A program made the position numbers and the translations under genes. A DNA stretch of 64,000 nucleotides, taken from contig NZ_CP038853.1 of NCBI RefSeq assembly GCF_004792415.1, positions 1,736,001 to 1,800,000 on the forward strand, given 5' to 3'. How positions within the stretch are numbered: position 1 is the first letter of the stretch; each line of letters starts with the position of its first letter. Positions 1-7,904 of this stretch are shown here, one piece after another. The notes below the pieces were generated by a model, which worked only from the letters and a program-made list of their open reading frames with translations, ran no database searches and was not told where the DNA came from. The stretch is from Pantoea vagans (GTDB lineage: Bacteria; Pseudomonadota; Gammaproteobacteria; Enterobacterales; Enterobacteriaceae).

Positions 1-371
1 TAGGTTTTGCTGGCGGGGGGGCGCTGCTTGACCTGCTGGATACTTCATCTTACGGGCTGAGTTACAAGCTGGGCCCGCAAGAGATTTATATGCAGCTTCT
101 GGAACTCCAGCGTAGTCGCGTACCTTTCGATGTGGTCACCGGCAAACGACTTTACCGCAACATGCTGATGCGCGTGCTGGATGTGACCACCGACAAAGCC
201 AAAGAGAATGTATTGTCTGCCACGCTGACGCTGAGGGAGGTGTTAATTACCTCTGCGCAGAAAAACGCAATTGCAGATAAAACTAATATGAGCCAGGGGG
301 TCAGCACCTCCGCTATTCAGAACGCCGGTGTTAAATCACTAAAGCCGGTAAATAAGCCGGGGCTGTACTGA
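1..371 (+). CDS. Phage baseplate/tail structural protein, 5'-truncated by the window edge
   Basis: The reading frame is open from the first bases and ends with TGA before 372, so the N-terminus lies outside the window. About 122 residues are visible. The central part (around PFDVVTGKRLYRNMLM) resembles the small baseplate/tail proteins, often called Dit-like, that precede the baseplate plug gene in contractile-tail phages. The C-terminal 40 residues are polar and low in complexity. It is followed 25 nt later by the plug gene in the same direction. The structural role is inferred from position and general resemblance; no catalytic motif is visible. An internal ATG at 90 is not the likely start, because coding sense continues upstream of it. 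Confidence 0.6.
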   Translation, partial: GFAGGGALLDLLDTSSYGLSYKLGPQEIYMQLLELQRSRVPFDVVTGKRLYRNMLMRVLDVTTDKAKENVLSATLTLREVLITSAQKNAIADKTNMSQGVSTSAIQNAGVKSLKPVNKPGLY

Positions 372-396
372 ATGGCTAATTTCCCAGGGGGAGTAT

Positions 397-702
397 ATGC
401 AGACCAGTGAAATTCCTTTGTCGCCGGATAACCAACAGTTCACCATTACAATTAACGGTGTCAATTACTCGATACTGACGCTGTGGCGAGATGAAGCAGG
501 CTGGGTGATTGATCTGCTCGACAGCAGCGAGGTGGCGATTGTGACAGGTATTCCTCTCGTTACCGGTACAAACCTACTGGGACAGTCCGGCTTTCTTCAT
601 CCGGGATTTGGGCTGGTAGTGGTCTGTGATGATCCGGCGCAGAATTATCCGACACGGGATGATTTGGGGATAAAAAGCCACTTGCTGGTCATAACGGAGT
701 AA
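397..702 (+). CDS. Phage baseplate plug family protein
   Basis: A 101-residue protein starting at an ATG preceded by a GGGGGAG ribosome-binding site. It contains a stretch typical of the small baseplate plug proteins of Myovirus-like prophages (N-terminal ITINGVNYSILTLWRD; a LVTGTNLLGQSG segment before a PGFGLVVVC strand; C-terminal PTRDDLGIKSHLLVIT). These proteins are thought to close or organise the centre of the baseplate around the hub and spike. It sits between the truncated tail gene and the hub gene with gaps of 25 and 5 nt, so it is probably co-transcribed with them. The family call is from memory of the domain, without a search. Confidence 0.7.
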   Translation: MQTSEIPLSPDNQQFTITINGVNYSILTLWRDEAGWVIDLLDSSEVAIVTGIPLVTGTNLLGQSGFLHPGFGLVVVCDDPAQNYPTRDDLGIKSHLLVITE

Positions 703-707
703 ACAGC

Positions 708-1757
708 ATGTCACAGAACTGGATGCGCCATTTTGAGCTGCAGATTGTCAGTGAAAGCGGTAATGGCATCAGCCTGAGCGATTTTAAAGTGGTGTTTAAT
801 ATCAACTGGACTGTAACCCGCTGGCCCGCAGCAGGAACAATAAAAATCTACAACCTCTCCGCGGATACCGCATCGCGGATACTGGGTAAGGAGTTTGCGA
901 AGGTAAAAATCATTGCCGGTTATGACGGGCTGGCCCGGAACATTAATGCCAGTCAGGTCGGTGTTGTCACTAACCTTGAGGCCGATCAGGTGGGTAAGGT
1001 TAATGGCACTAACTTTGGAGAGATATTCAGTGGTGATATCCGTTATACGCTGACAGGCCGCGACGGTCCGACGGATAACTGGATACTGATTCAGGCTGTG
1101 GACGGACATAAGGCATTTACAAATGCCTACGTGGTTAAAACGCTGTCAGCCGGTTACAAAGTTGCCGATGTTCAGGCAGCCCTGATGCAAAACTTCAATC
1201 TGCATGGTATTACTCAGGGCACAAGAGGTAATTTTCCGGCAACCGTTTTTCCACGCGGGCGTGTACTCTATCAGCCTGCCAGGGATGTGATGGATAATGT
1301 GGCCGGACAGTGCGGCGCGACGTGGCAATTGTCTGGCGGTCAGTTACAGATGGTGCCGGTTGATAAATATGTTCGTGATCTCATCGTGCTAAACAGTGAC
1401 ACCGGTATGATCGGTATGCCGCAGCAGACAATGGATGCGGGCATCAATGTTTGCTGCCTGATTAATCCTAATATCCGCATCAACGGCCTGATTCAGATAG
1501 ACCAAAGCTCAGTGTACCGGGCCAGTCTGTCAGAAGATAAGATTTTGAAACTATCGAAAAGGGTCAGTGAAACCCGTGTAGAGGGAAAACCACCGGATGA
1601 TGTTAAAAATCTTCAGCCGTCAGCCATTGCCGCTGACGGGGTCTATATTGTCTATTCTATAGACTACAGTGGCGACACGCGTGGACAGGCCTGGTACATG
1701 AATCTCATGTGCCGTCCGAAAAACAATGCGACTCTGCAGATACAGGCTGTGGATTAA
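708..1757 (+). CDS. Phage baseplate hub protein (gp27/gpD-like)
   Basis: A 349-residue protein that occupies the hub position directly before the spike gene, as gp27/gpD-type hubs do. The N-terminal part (WMRHFELQIVSESGNGISLSDFKVVF, abbreviated) and the phrase TVTRWPAAGTIKIYNLS look like the first beta-barrel of phage hub proteins. The segment LSAGYKVADVQAALMQNFN followed by RVLYQPARDVMDNVAGQ resembles the later hub domain. The likely role is a trimeric platform between the tail tube and the membrane-puncturing spike. The start ATG at 708 is only 5 nt after the plug gene. No enzymatic motif is seen. The hub assignment rests on length, order and these segments. Confidence 0.65.
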   Translation: MSQNWMRHFELQIVSESGNGISLSDFKVVFNINWTVTRWPAAGTIKIYNLSADTASRILGKEFAKVKIIAGYDGLARNINASQVGVVTNLEADQVGKVNGTNFGEIFSGDIRYTLTGRDGPTDNWILIQAVDGHKAFTNAYVVKTLSAGYKVADVQAALMQNFNLHGITQGTRGNFPATVFPRGRVLYQPARDVMDNVAGQCGATWQLSGGQLQMVPVDKYVRDLIVLNSDTGMIGMPQQTMDAGINVCCLINPNIRINGLIQIDQSSVYRASLSEDKILKLSKRVSETRVEGKPPDDVKNLQPSAIAADGVYIVYSIDYSGDTRGQAWYMNLMCRPKNNATLQIQAVD

Positions 1758-2009
1758 CATGCTCAGCCATGATAACGCGGGAGAATTCCTGTTAAGCTAC
1801 TGACAGAATCGGTCAGCCGGCAAGCAGTAAATCATTTACGGCTATATTGGAACAACGCCGCTTCAAAGCCAAAATGCCGGTGCAGTAAAAAGCCTCAGGG
1901 GCTATTCCACTTCAGAGGCCCCCAGCGCGCGACCTGTCTCAAACTGGTATTAACATCCTCATCCTGAACCCGCCTGCGTGCGGTTTTTTTTTTATTATCC
2001 GGAGTTTTC
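1758..2009 (+). other. Non-coding or decayed 252-nt gap inside the tail operon
   Basis: Every other junction in this tail operon overlaps or is within about 30 nt, yet hub and spike are separated by 252 nt. No start-to-stop gene is convincing. One frame is open from about 1828 to a TAA near 1950 and has a protein-like composition without a start codon, which may be the relic of a lost small gene. The stretch ends in a T10 run at 1984-1993 behind a short GC hairpin. Confidence 0.5.
1970..1993 (+). terminator. Weak terminator-like hairpin with T10 run
   Basis: CCGC at 1970-1973 can pair with GCGG at 1980-1983 around a 6-nt loop, followed directly by ten T residues. The stem is only 4 bp, so its efficiency is doubtful. 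Its position, 16 nt before the spike gene, would make it an in-operon attenuator. Confidence 0.35.
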
Positions 2010-2666
2010 ATGACAGTCTCTCCACAGTCGCTGGCAGGCGGTGAACAGCAATCCATGAAGGTACTGGCCGACAGCATTTTCTCCTCGCTGCGTGTTTCCC
2101 TGCCCGGCATTATTGAATCGTTTGACCCAAAATCCTGTACCTGCACGGTTCAGCCTGCGCTCAGAGGGCAGCTCACGGACAGCAGCGGAAATTACAGCTC
2201 GTCAGCGTTACCGCTGCTGGTGGATGTCCCGGTAATTTTCCCGCGCGGCGGAGGCTGTACCATCACATTTCCGATAGCCGCAGGGGACGAATGCCTGGTG
2301 ATATTTTCCGACCGCTGCATTGATTTCTGGTGGCAGAATGGCGGGGTTCAGGAAACTGTCGATCCACGCATGCACGATCTGTCTGATGCTTTCGCTATAG
2401 TCGGTCCGCAGTCACAGGCGAAAAAAATCAGCGATATTACGACAACGTCTGTACAGATTCGCACGGATGACGGCGCCAGTTTTATTGAGCTAAAACAGGA
2501 TGGAAACGTCAATATCACGACTGCATTACTGACAGTAAATGGAGACGTAAAGGTAAATGGCTCGGTCACATCAACTGGCGACCAGATGGCCGCAGGCATC
2601 AGTCAAACAGGACACATGCATAGCGGTGTCCAGAAAGGGGAAAGCATCACAGGAGGTCCGCAGTGA
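2010..2666 (+). CDS. Membrane-puncturing spike protein, Gp138 N-terminal-domain family
   Basis: A 218-residue protein. After about 15 residues comes MKVLADSIFSSLRVSLPGII, then SFDPKSCTCTVQPALRG and PVIFPRGGGCTITFPIAAGDECLVIFSDRCIDFWWQNGG (abbreviated), the OB-fold signature of phi92 gp138-type spikes. A beta-helical stretch follows (SFIELKQDGNVNITT, LTVNGDVKVNG). The C-terminal TGHMHSGVQKG, containing the HxH pair typical of the iron-binding spike tip, completes the architecture. The trimer punctures the outer membrane during tail contraction. The start at 2010 has CCGGAG 8 nt upstream; an internal ATG at 2055 is a possible alternative. It overlaps the next gene by 4 nt. Confidence 0.85.
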   Translation: MTVSPQSLAGGEQQSMKVLADSIFSSLRVSLPGIIESFDPKSCTCTVQPALRGQLTDSSGNYSSSALPLLVDVPVIFPRGGGCTITFPIAAGDECLVIFSDRCIDFWWQNGGVQETVDPRMHDLSDAFAIVGPQSQAKKISDITTTSVQIRTDDGASFIELKQDGNVNITTALLTVNGDVKVNGSVTSTGDQMAAGISQTGHMHSGVQKGESITGGPQ

Positions 2667-3016
2667 AATACCGGCGAGAGGATGAGAAGGGCGACTATAC
2701 CTTCGGTCAGGGTGATAATACCTGGCTGACTAATTCACCGGAGGCGGTGGCACAGGCAGTAAAAAACCGATTCCTGCTCTGGTACGGTCAGTGGTTTCTT
2801 GATACGTCGGAGGGAACGCCCTGGATAGAGTCAGTGTTGGGTAAGCAGCGTCCGGACACTTACAATCTGGCTATCCGCAGACGAATTCTGGAAACACGCG
2901 GCGTTAATTCCATCATCGCATTTGATACCACCCTTAACACCTCATCCCGGCGCGTACTCTTTAGCGCGACGATTGACACTCTTTACGGAACGACAACAGT
3001 CATAAGCGAGGCGTAA
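2663..3016 (+). CDS. Baseplate wedge protein, gp25-like (small tail lysozyme-fold family)
   Basis: A 117-residue protein. It shows the usual features of gp25/GpW-like wedge proteins: NSPEAVAQAVKNRFLLWYGQ near residues 25-45, WFLDTSEGTPWIESVLGK after it, and a final beta strand region RRVLFSATIDTLYGTT. These proteins dock onto baseplate J subunits to form wedges around the hub. They share a lysozyme-like name but generally lack lytic activity. The start overlaps the spike stop by 4 nt and the stop overlaps the next ATG by 1 nt, so translation is tightly coupled. Confidence 0.75.
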   Translation: MKYRREDEKGDYTFGQGDNTWLTNSPEAVAQAVKNRFLLWYGQWFLDTSEGTPWIESVLGKQRPDTYNLAIRRRILETRGVNSIIAFDTTLNTSSRRVLFSATIDTLYGTTTVISEA

Positions 3017-4218
3017 TGGCACTCAATATAGACACGCTGGGGTTATCGGCAACGATAACGGCCCAGGGCATCAGTGCGCCCGGATACCAGACTATCCTCG
3101 CCACCCTCACCGGTTATTTCCAGCAGATATATGGCAGTGATGCTTATCTGGAGCCCGACAGCAAAGACGGACAACTGGTTGCTCTGGTGGCGCTGGCTAT
3201 CAACGATGCTAACAATACTGCTATACGGGTTTATAACTCTTTCTCTCCGTCCACAGGCATGGGATCTGCCCTGACTCGGAATGTTAAAATTAACGGCATT
3301 TCGCGGCATGGAGCAACGAATTCGACAGTTGACGTAACGCTGACCGGCACCACAGGAACGACCATCGTAAATGGTTCAGTGCGTGACACGAATAGTATTT
3401 TATGGAACCTGCCTGCGAGCGTCACGATCGGCATTGACGGTACGGTGTTAACGACAGCAACCTGCACAACATCCGGCCCGGTAGCCGCAGTTAAAGGGGC
3501 TGTTAACCAGATCAACACGCCCACACGCGGCTGGATGTCCGTTATTAATGCAACTGCTGCTGCAATCGGCAGTGCGGCAGAAACCGATGCTGAATTACGT
3601 GTGCGACAGGGGCAAAGCGTTGCACTGCCGGCGTTAACCCCCTTTGAAGCGCTGGACGGTGCTATTGCCAATATAACCGGTGTTACACGTCATAAACTTT
3701 ATGAAAATGACACGGGTGAGATTGATGACAATGGACTTCCTGCCCATTCCATCGCGGCAATTGTCGATGGCGGGGATGCAACAGAGATTGCTCAGACTCT
3801 TCGCAAAAAGAAAACACTGGGTGCGCCCACATATGGAAAAACATCGGTAAGCCTTACGGATGCCCATGGTAATCCCGTAAAAATTTCATTCTCGCGTCCG
3901 GTCGCTGTTCCCATTTTTGTCAATATTGAAATAAAGGCGTTTACCGGTTACACCAGTGCCGTCGGGGACAAAATTATAAATGCGATGGTTAATTATATTA
4001 ACAGCCTGGGAATTGGTAATAACATTTACTTCGGTCGATTATTTTCGCCAGCGAACCTGACAACGGGCACCGATAAAGACGATAGCCAGTTTTACGATAT
4101 TGTCAGTATCGCTATTGGCACCGGTAAAACATCTGTGACGACATCGAACATAGTCATCGCCTATGACAGTCTGGCCACCTGTACCGCGGCTAATATTTCG
4201 ATCAGGGTGGTTTCATGA
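3016..4218 (+). CDS. Baseplate J-like protein
   Basis: A 400-residue protein. The N-terminal region has the baseplate J signature DAYLEPDSKDGQLVALVALA. A variable beta-rich domain follows, then the diagnostic ETDAELRVRQGQSVALPA and LTPFEALDGAIANITGV near residues 190-220. The C-terminal half carries PVFVNIEIKAF-like strands typical of the J domain. Six copies are expected to ring the hub and transmit the contraction signal. The ATG overlaps the wedge stop (TAATG) and the 3' end overlaps the next gene by 4 nt. The length is usual for the family. Confidence 0.88.
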   Translation: MALNIDTLGLSATITAQGISAPGYQTILATLTGYFQQIYGSDAYLEPDSKDGQLVALVALAINDANNTAIRVYNSFSPSTGMGSALTRNVKINGISRHGATNSTVDVTLTGTTGTTIVNGSVRDTNSILWNLPASVTIGIDGTVLTTATCTTSGPVAAVKGAVNQINTPTRGWMSVINATAAAIGSAAETDAELRVRQGQSVALPALTPFEALDGAIANITGVTRHKLYENDTGEIDDNGLPAHSIAAIVDGGDATEIAQTLRKKKTLGAPTYGKTSVSLTDAHGNPVKISFSRPVAVPIFVNIEIKAFTGYTSAVGDKIINAMVNYINSLGIGNNIYFGRLFSPANLTTGTDKDDSQFYDIVSIAIGTGKTSVTTSNIVIAYDSLATCTAANISIRVVS

Positions 4219-4787
4219 GCAAATATGTGGAACTGATAACTAACGTTCACAGGAATAAATCCCGTTATGCAGATCACGTCGATCTTTCAACGCGGCCACT
4301 AAGTGATGTTTCTGCCGCGCTTAATGGACTTGATGACGACTTCGACCTTGACAGGGCAACCGGTGCACAACTTGACATTATAGGGGAGTGGGTGGGCCGT
4401 AACCGGCGTATAACTGCTCCGATAGACGACTATTTTTTTACGCTCGATAGTGACAGCCTGGGGTTTGATTTTGGCACATGGAAGGGACGATACACCCCAG
4501 ATAATGGTGCTATTGACGTGGGCGATACCGAATTCAGGGCAATGCTCCGCGCCAGAATAGGTGCAAACAACTGGGATGGTACCGTCGAAAGTCTGACTCC
4601 TGTTCTGGACGGCATATACCCGGACGGTAATATCAAACTATCATTTACAGATAATCAGGATATGACCATGAGTATCTATGTAAACGGCAGCGTTATATCC
4701 GGTATCACAAAAGAAATAATCAGGCAGGGGTTTCTTTCCATCAAACCCGCTGGCGTTTCGGTTACATACGTAATAAACGGTGAATAA
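4215..4787 (+). CDS. Phage tail protein, DUF2612-like
   Basis: A 190-residue protein with the pattern of the baseplate-peripheral proteins that follow baseplate J: an N-terminal helix region, then LDLDRATGAQLDIIGEWVG (abbreviated) with the conserved GxxLDxIGxxVG motif, then TEFRAMLRARIGANNWDGT and a C-terminal beta domain. It corresponds in place to gpI-like proteins of P2, which bridge baseplate and fibre (inference from order). It overlaps baseplate J by 4 nt. Confidence 0.72.
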   Translation: MSKYVELITNVHRNKSRYADHVDLSTRPLSDVSAALNGLDDDFDLDRATGAQLDIIGEWVGRNRRITAPIDDYFFTLDSDSLGFDFGTWKGRYTPDNGAIDVGDTEFRAMLRARIGANNWDGTVESLTPVLDGIYPDGNIKLSFTDNQDMTMSIYVNGSVISGITKEIIRQGFLSIKPAGVSVTYVINGE

Positions 4788-4788
4788 G

Positions 4789-6195
4789 ATGGCAAAAAAT
4801 GATTTCAAGGCATTTGCAACGGGTGAAAACGCCAACGTTCTGACTCAGGCTGAATATGAAGAACTGGCTGCACTGCCCGCGGGATTTAGCTCAGGTATTG
4901 CCCGAAGTGAACAGCTGAATAAAGTCTGGCGACAGGCATCGACGATTGCTGCGGTAGTGTCGTCATTCATGGCGGATAAGAGCGGCGATGATGTTCTGGA
5001 TGAAGGGGATATCTCAGCGCTGAAAGCGACGCTTGTAAAAGCATTACTTGCCAATTCTCGCACTCAACTTGATGATGTTTACCTGCAGAAAGCCAGAAGT
5101 CTCGCCGATCTGCCAAATAAGCTCACCGCTCGTCAGAATCTCGAACTGGACAAAGTTGGAAACTTTACTTCGGTACAGCAGGGGGGCGGCGATGGGATGC
5201 TTACAAATAAAGTTTATGTGGGCTGGAATGGCACAAAAATGATTGCCCAGGTCGACGCGGTTCGTATGGGAGATTTGTATTACGGCAATAATCCACCACC
5301 TTATCCCGTCACTAGTGTTAATACTAAAACAGGGGCAGTAACCCTCGATAAATCAGATGTAGGCCTGGGAAATGTGGGCAACTGGCCTGCTGTTCAGGCC
5401 AACGGTGGCCTCCATTCATCCGGTAATCACCGTTATTACATGGATTGGGGAACGGACGGTAAACTACATATTACTGTTGATTCGACAGACGTCGGGGAGC
5501 TCTTTACCACTCAAAATCCCCCAAATGCTGCACAGACGGGCGCTTACCCTAAAACGGGTGGCATTCTGAATGAGGAAGCCAGCGTTACCGTAATGTCTAA
5601 TCTCAAAAGTGGTAATTCAGGGCAGGCTCTTTATGCACCTTTGTTTCGATCGTGTCTTAAAAACCGTGGTGGCGACATGGATTTCAAGGATGGCGCTTCG
5701 GCATGTTTCCGCATGGTTGAGGTTATCAGCAATTATGCATTTGCTGAGATTCTGTTAGATGGTTTTGGTGTAGTCCAGTCATTTGCATTCCGCAGTGACG
5801 GTAGTTTCAGGTCGCCCAGTTCTGTCTATGCAGGCGGTGCTTTTATGCCACCCGATGGTAACGTCTACGGCAGTATGTGGGGCGGCTACCTGAACAACTG
5901 GATCAATGGGCAGCTTGGTAACGTAAATAATGCAATCAATGGAGTAAGAGGCACAGCAAACGATGCCTGGAACAAAGCACAGGATGCGCAGGTTAACAGA
6001 GTTTCAGATGTCGCCTTGGGTGGTGAAGGCGCATTTCAGATAGTTAAAAATGGCCAGCAGCGTGTTCCTGGTGGTTGTGTGATGACTGGCTGGAATTTTG
6101 AAGGCGATAACCCCGGCGGAGATACGGTATTTTACCGTCCGGTTCAGAAGCACTACCCCTCAATAGGCTGGGTAAACGTAGGACATACAGCATGA
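4789..6195 (+). CDS. Phage tail fibre protein
   Basis: A 468-residue protein read from the ATG at 4789; a GTG at 4780 in the same frame would add three residues. The N-terminal MAKNDFKAFATGENANVLT plus the helix-rich ALPAGFSSGIARSEQLNKVW is the conserved baseplate-attachment domain of enterobacterial prophage fibres. A mid-section with TGAVTLDKSDVGLGNVGNW is the widespread fibre-repeat signature. The C-terminal receptor-binding half (after about residue 280) is unlike the shaft and probably variable. It is followed by its own chaperone gene with an ATGA overlap. It determines host range; the receptor cannot be told from sequence. Confidence 0.85.
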   Translation: MAKNDFKAFATGENANVLTQAEYEELAALPAGFSSGIARSEQLNKVWRQASTIAAVVSSFMADKSGDDVLDEGDISALKATLVKALLANSRTQLDDVYLQKARSLADLPNKLTARQNLELDKVGNFTSVQQGGGDGMLTNKVYVGWNGTKMIAQVDAVRMGDLYYGNNPPPYPVTSVNTKTGAVTLDKSDVGLGNVGNWPAVQANGGLHSSGNHRYYMDWGTDGKLHITVDSTDVGELFTTQNPPNAAQTGAYPKTGGILNEEASVTVMSNLKSGNSGQALYAPLFRSCLKNRGGDMDFKDGASACFRMVEVISNYAFAEILLDGFGVVQSFAFRSDGSFRSPSSVYAGGAFMPPDGNVYGSMWGGYLNNWINGQLGNVNNAINGVRGTANDAWNKAQDAQVNRVSDVALGGEGAFQIVKNGQQRVPGGCVMTGWNFEGDNPGGDTVFYRPVQKHYPSIGWVNVGHTA

Positions 6196-6716
6196 TGTTA
6201 ATACTGAAAAATTTCACGCAGTACATTCCGGAATATGCGGATTTAATGATTCCCGCCCTCTATTTTCAAAGTGAAGAGGGTGAGGACTGGTATTTTCACC
6301 GTATGCGCTTTAGTGCCGACACGCTAAAATTTTGTTATGACAGCGAGAGCGTAATTCGCTCTTTTGGATTTGATGCATCACGCCTTTACCCCGGCGGATA
6401 TTCCATTGCAGAAGTTGATAAAAGTGCGGTACCTGAAGGTATCGCGATTGATGGTTCATGGATGTTTGATGGTTCCGCAATTGTGCCACGTACTTATACG
6501 CGGACTGAAAAAGTTGAGCTGGCAAATAAAAAACGCCTGTCACTTATGGCTGATGCGGTTACTGAAATGTCCCCGTTGTCGGATGCGGTTGAGCTGGGCA
6601 GGGCAACCGATGAGCAGTCGGAACGGCTGACGGTGCTCAAAAATTATCGACTTGATCTAATTGATCTTGATGTTTCAGAACCAGATGATATTGTCTGGCC
6701 GGAGCTAAACGCATGA
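6192..6716 (+). CDS. Tail fibre assembly chaperone
   Basis: A 174-residue protein beginning MMLILKNFTQYIPE. It has the DWYFHRMRFSADTLKFCYD segment and the SIAEVDKSAVPEGIAIDGSW motif of the tail fibre assembly family. The C-terminal helical region contains LANKKRLSLMADA and the closing LDLIDLDVSEPDDIVWPE. These chaperones help trimerise and attach the adjacent fibre and are specific to its tip. The start overlaps the fibre stop (ATGA). It is the last intact phage gene; no integrase or attachment site follows. Confidence 0.85.
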   Translation: MMLILKNFTQYIPEYADLMIPALYFQSEEGEDWYFHRMRFSADTLKFCYDSESVIRSFGFDASRLYPGGYSIAEVDKSAVPEGIAIDGSWMFDGSAIVPRTYTRTEKVELANKKRLSLMADAVTEMSPLSDAVELGRATDEQSERLTVLKNYRLDLIDLDVSEPDDIVWPELNA

Positions 6717-7082
6717 AGAATTAATATCAATAGTGGTGTCATAAAAAATATTTATTATCTGAGATGTGAAATATATTAATTTCGGTGTTTAATTGAGTCG
6801 ATTTAAATATGAGGGTGGAGGAGGGTAAAATGTTGCTTTTGGCTTGGAGAAGCCCCCGGCATTGCTGAATAGAGTCAATGCATCTGCAGTTTCAGGTAAT
6901 AAGTGGCCAGAAGTACTTGTAGTCGTTACTTTAAAAGAAAAGCCCGCTGGAAAGGCGGGCAAACGACAGTGTTATTTAATTATTTAGTTTTTCATTCTCG
7001 CTGAGGTAGCGAATGTTTATAGTAGTATGTTTATCTTTATTTGATAAATTTTATTCCCGTTATTTGTGACGCTTTCTGTTTT
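6717..7082. other. AT-rich intergenic stretch at the phage border
   Basis: A stretch of 366 nt without an intact gene. One plus-strand frame from about 6830 to a TAG near 6985 reads as protein-like (for example SAVSGNKWPEVLV) but has no start or ribosome site and runs through a hairpin. It may be another phage relic. The hairpin at 6942-6960 reads as a terminator for the minus strand. Confidence 0.4.
6932..6960 (-). terminator. Terminator reading leftward
   Basis: GCCCGC (6942-6947) pairs with GCGGGC (6955-6960) around a 7-nt loop. On the minus strand the hairpin is followed by TTTTCTTTT, so it would stop transcription arriving from the decayed gene to its right. Confidence 0.6.
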
Positions 7083-7779
7083 TTAAAAAATAACGCCGCC
7101 ATGAGAGAAAATATACTCTTCAGCGATCACAGAAGAAACTCGCCTATTTTTTGAAATTGACCAATTAGTCCAATCCTCTGAATGCAATAAAATTAATAAA
7201 GCCAGATGTAACAGCAAGTGGGCCTGGTCTGTTGGCGCCTGATCATCTGAAATTATGCCCAGTGAATTATTAAATAGATGTAACCAGGTATGGAAGATAT
7301 ATCGCTGCAAGGAATGCGCTTTGACATGATCTTACACTGTCAGACGAAGGATCGATTGATTATATGCAGGGGAAATTTCATATTCAATACTCCCCAGCTT
7401 TGAAGCGATCCGACCTTTTTGTACACACGAATAAAGGCGATCCTACTTTACGAGATAAGTCAGTTCTTGTGGCAAGTTAAGGTCAGAGTCAATCAACAAA
7501 ACTCCATTTTTGGGTTGGCCTGGAGTAAGTTCTTAATTTTAGCATATTTGTTATCAGGCATTTCGATGTCTGGAGTCGCAAATCTAACTTCGAATGGAAG
7601 AACGCCAGGCTTGGAAGAGGGTTGATCTGTTACAATAACTATTTCGTCAGCATTATGGCATTGATTGAGGAAGATTTAGCATTAAGAAGGGCCTCATAAA
7701 TAAAATCTTCTCTAACGGAAAGGCTCACTACACTATTAACTTTTTCTCTAACATAAAGTGTGTATTTAGCATGGCTATG
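7083..7779 (-). pseudogene. Decayed minus-strand gene of unknown function, split by several frameshifts and a stop
   Basis: Reading the minus strand from 7779, protein-like sequence continues but hops frames. Piece one contains REKVNSVVSLSVREDFIYEA. It passes near 7655 into a second frame with NADEIVIVTDQPSSKPG (stop at 7493). Then come a third with GVLLIDSDLNLPQELTYL (stop 7443), a fourth with FVCTKRSDRFKAGEY (stop 7384), and a fifth with SPAYNQSILRLTV (TAA at 7332). The fifth frame continues after the stop to 7083 with SLQRYIFHTWLHLFNNSLG. Joined, the pieces give roughly 230 residues without a recognised family or start codon. AT content is higher than in the flanking core genes. At least four indels and one nonsense change mean it is not functional. 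It may be a phage cargo gene. Confidence 0.6.
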
Positions 7780-7904
7780 TTATAACGCGCACTATTATGC
7801 ATCTATGGCGATAGTGTCAGTAGCTAGCGTCCAACCTCCGACAGTGGAGTCTGGATCCTAAATGTGATTAGATGCCTGCATCTGCCAGCCGATGAAGTGC
7901 CGCC

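Noticed and set aside
1895..2146. Minus-strand 83-codon ORF over the hub/spike gap
   Set aside because: It runs antisense into the spike gene and through the T10 run; no ribosome site and no sensible composition.
7083..7310. Minus-strand 75-codon ORF as an intact gene
   Set aside because: It starts with TTG, and protein-like sequence continues upstream of it across a stop; it is the end of the decayed gene, not a gene by itself.
7419..7625. Plus-strand 68-codon ORF in the phage border
   Set aside because: Its start is TTG without a ribosome site, and the opposite strand carries the better protein-like pieces of the decayed gene.
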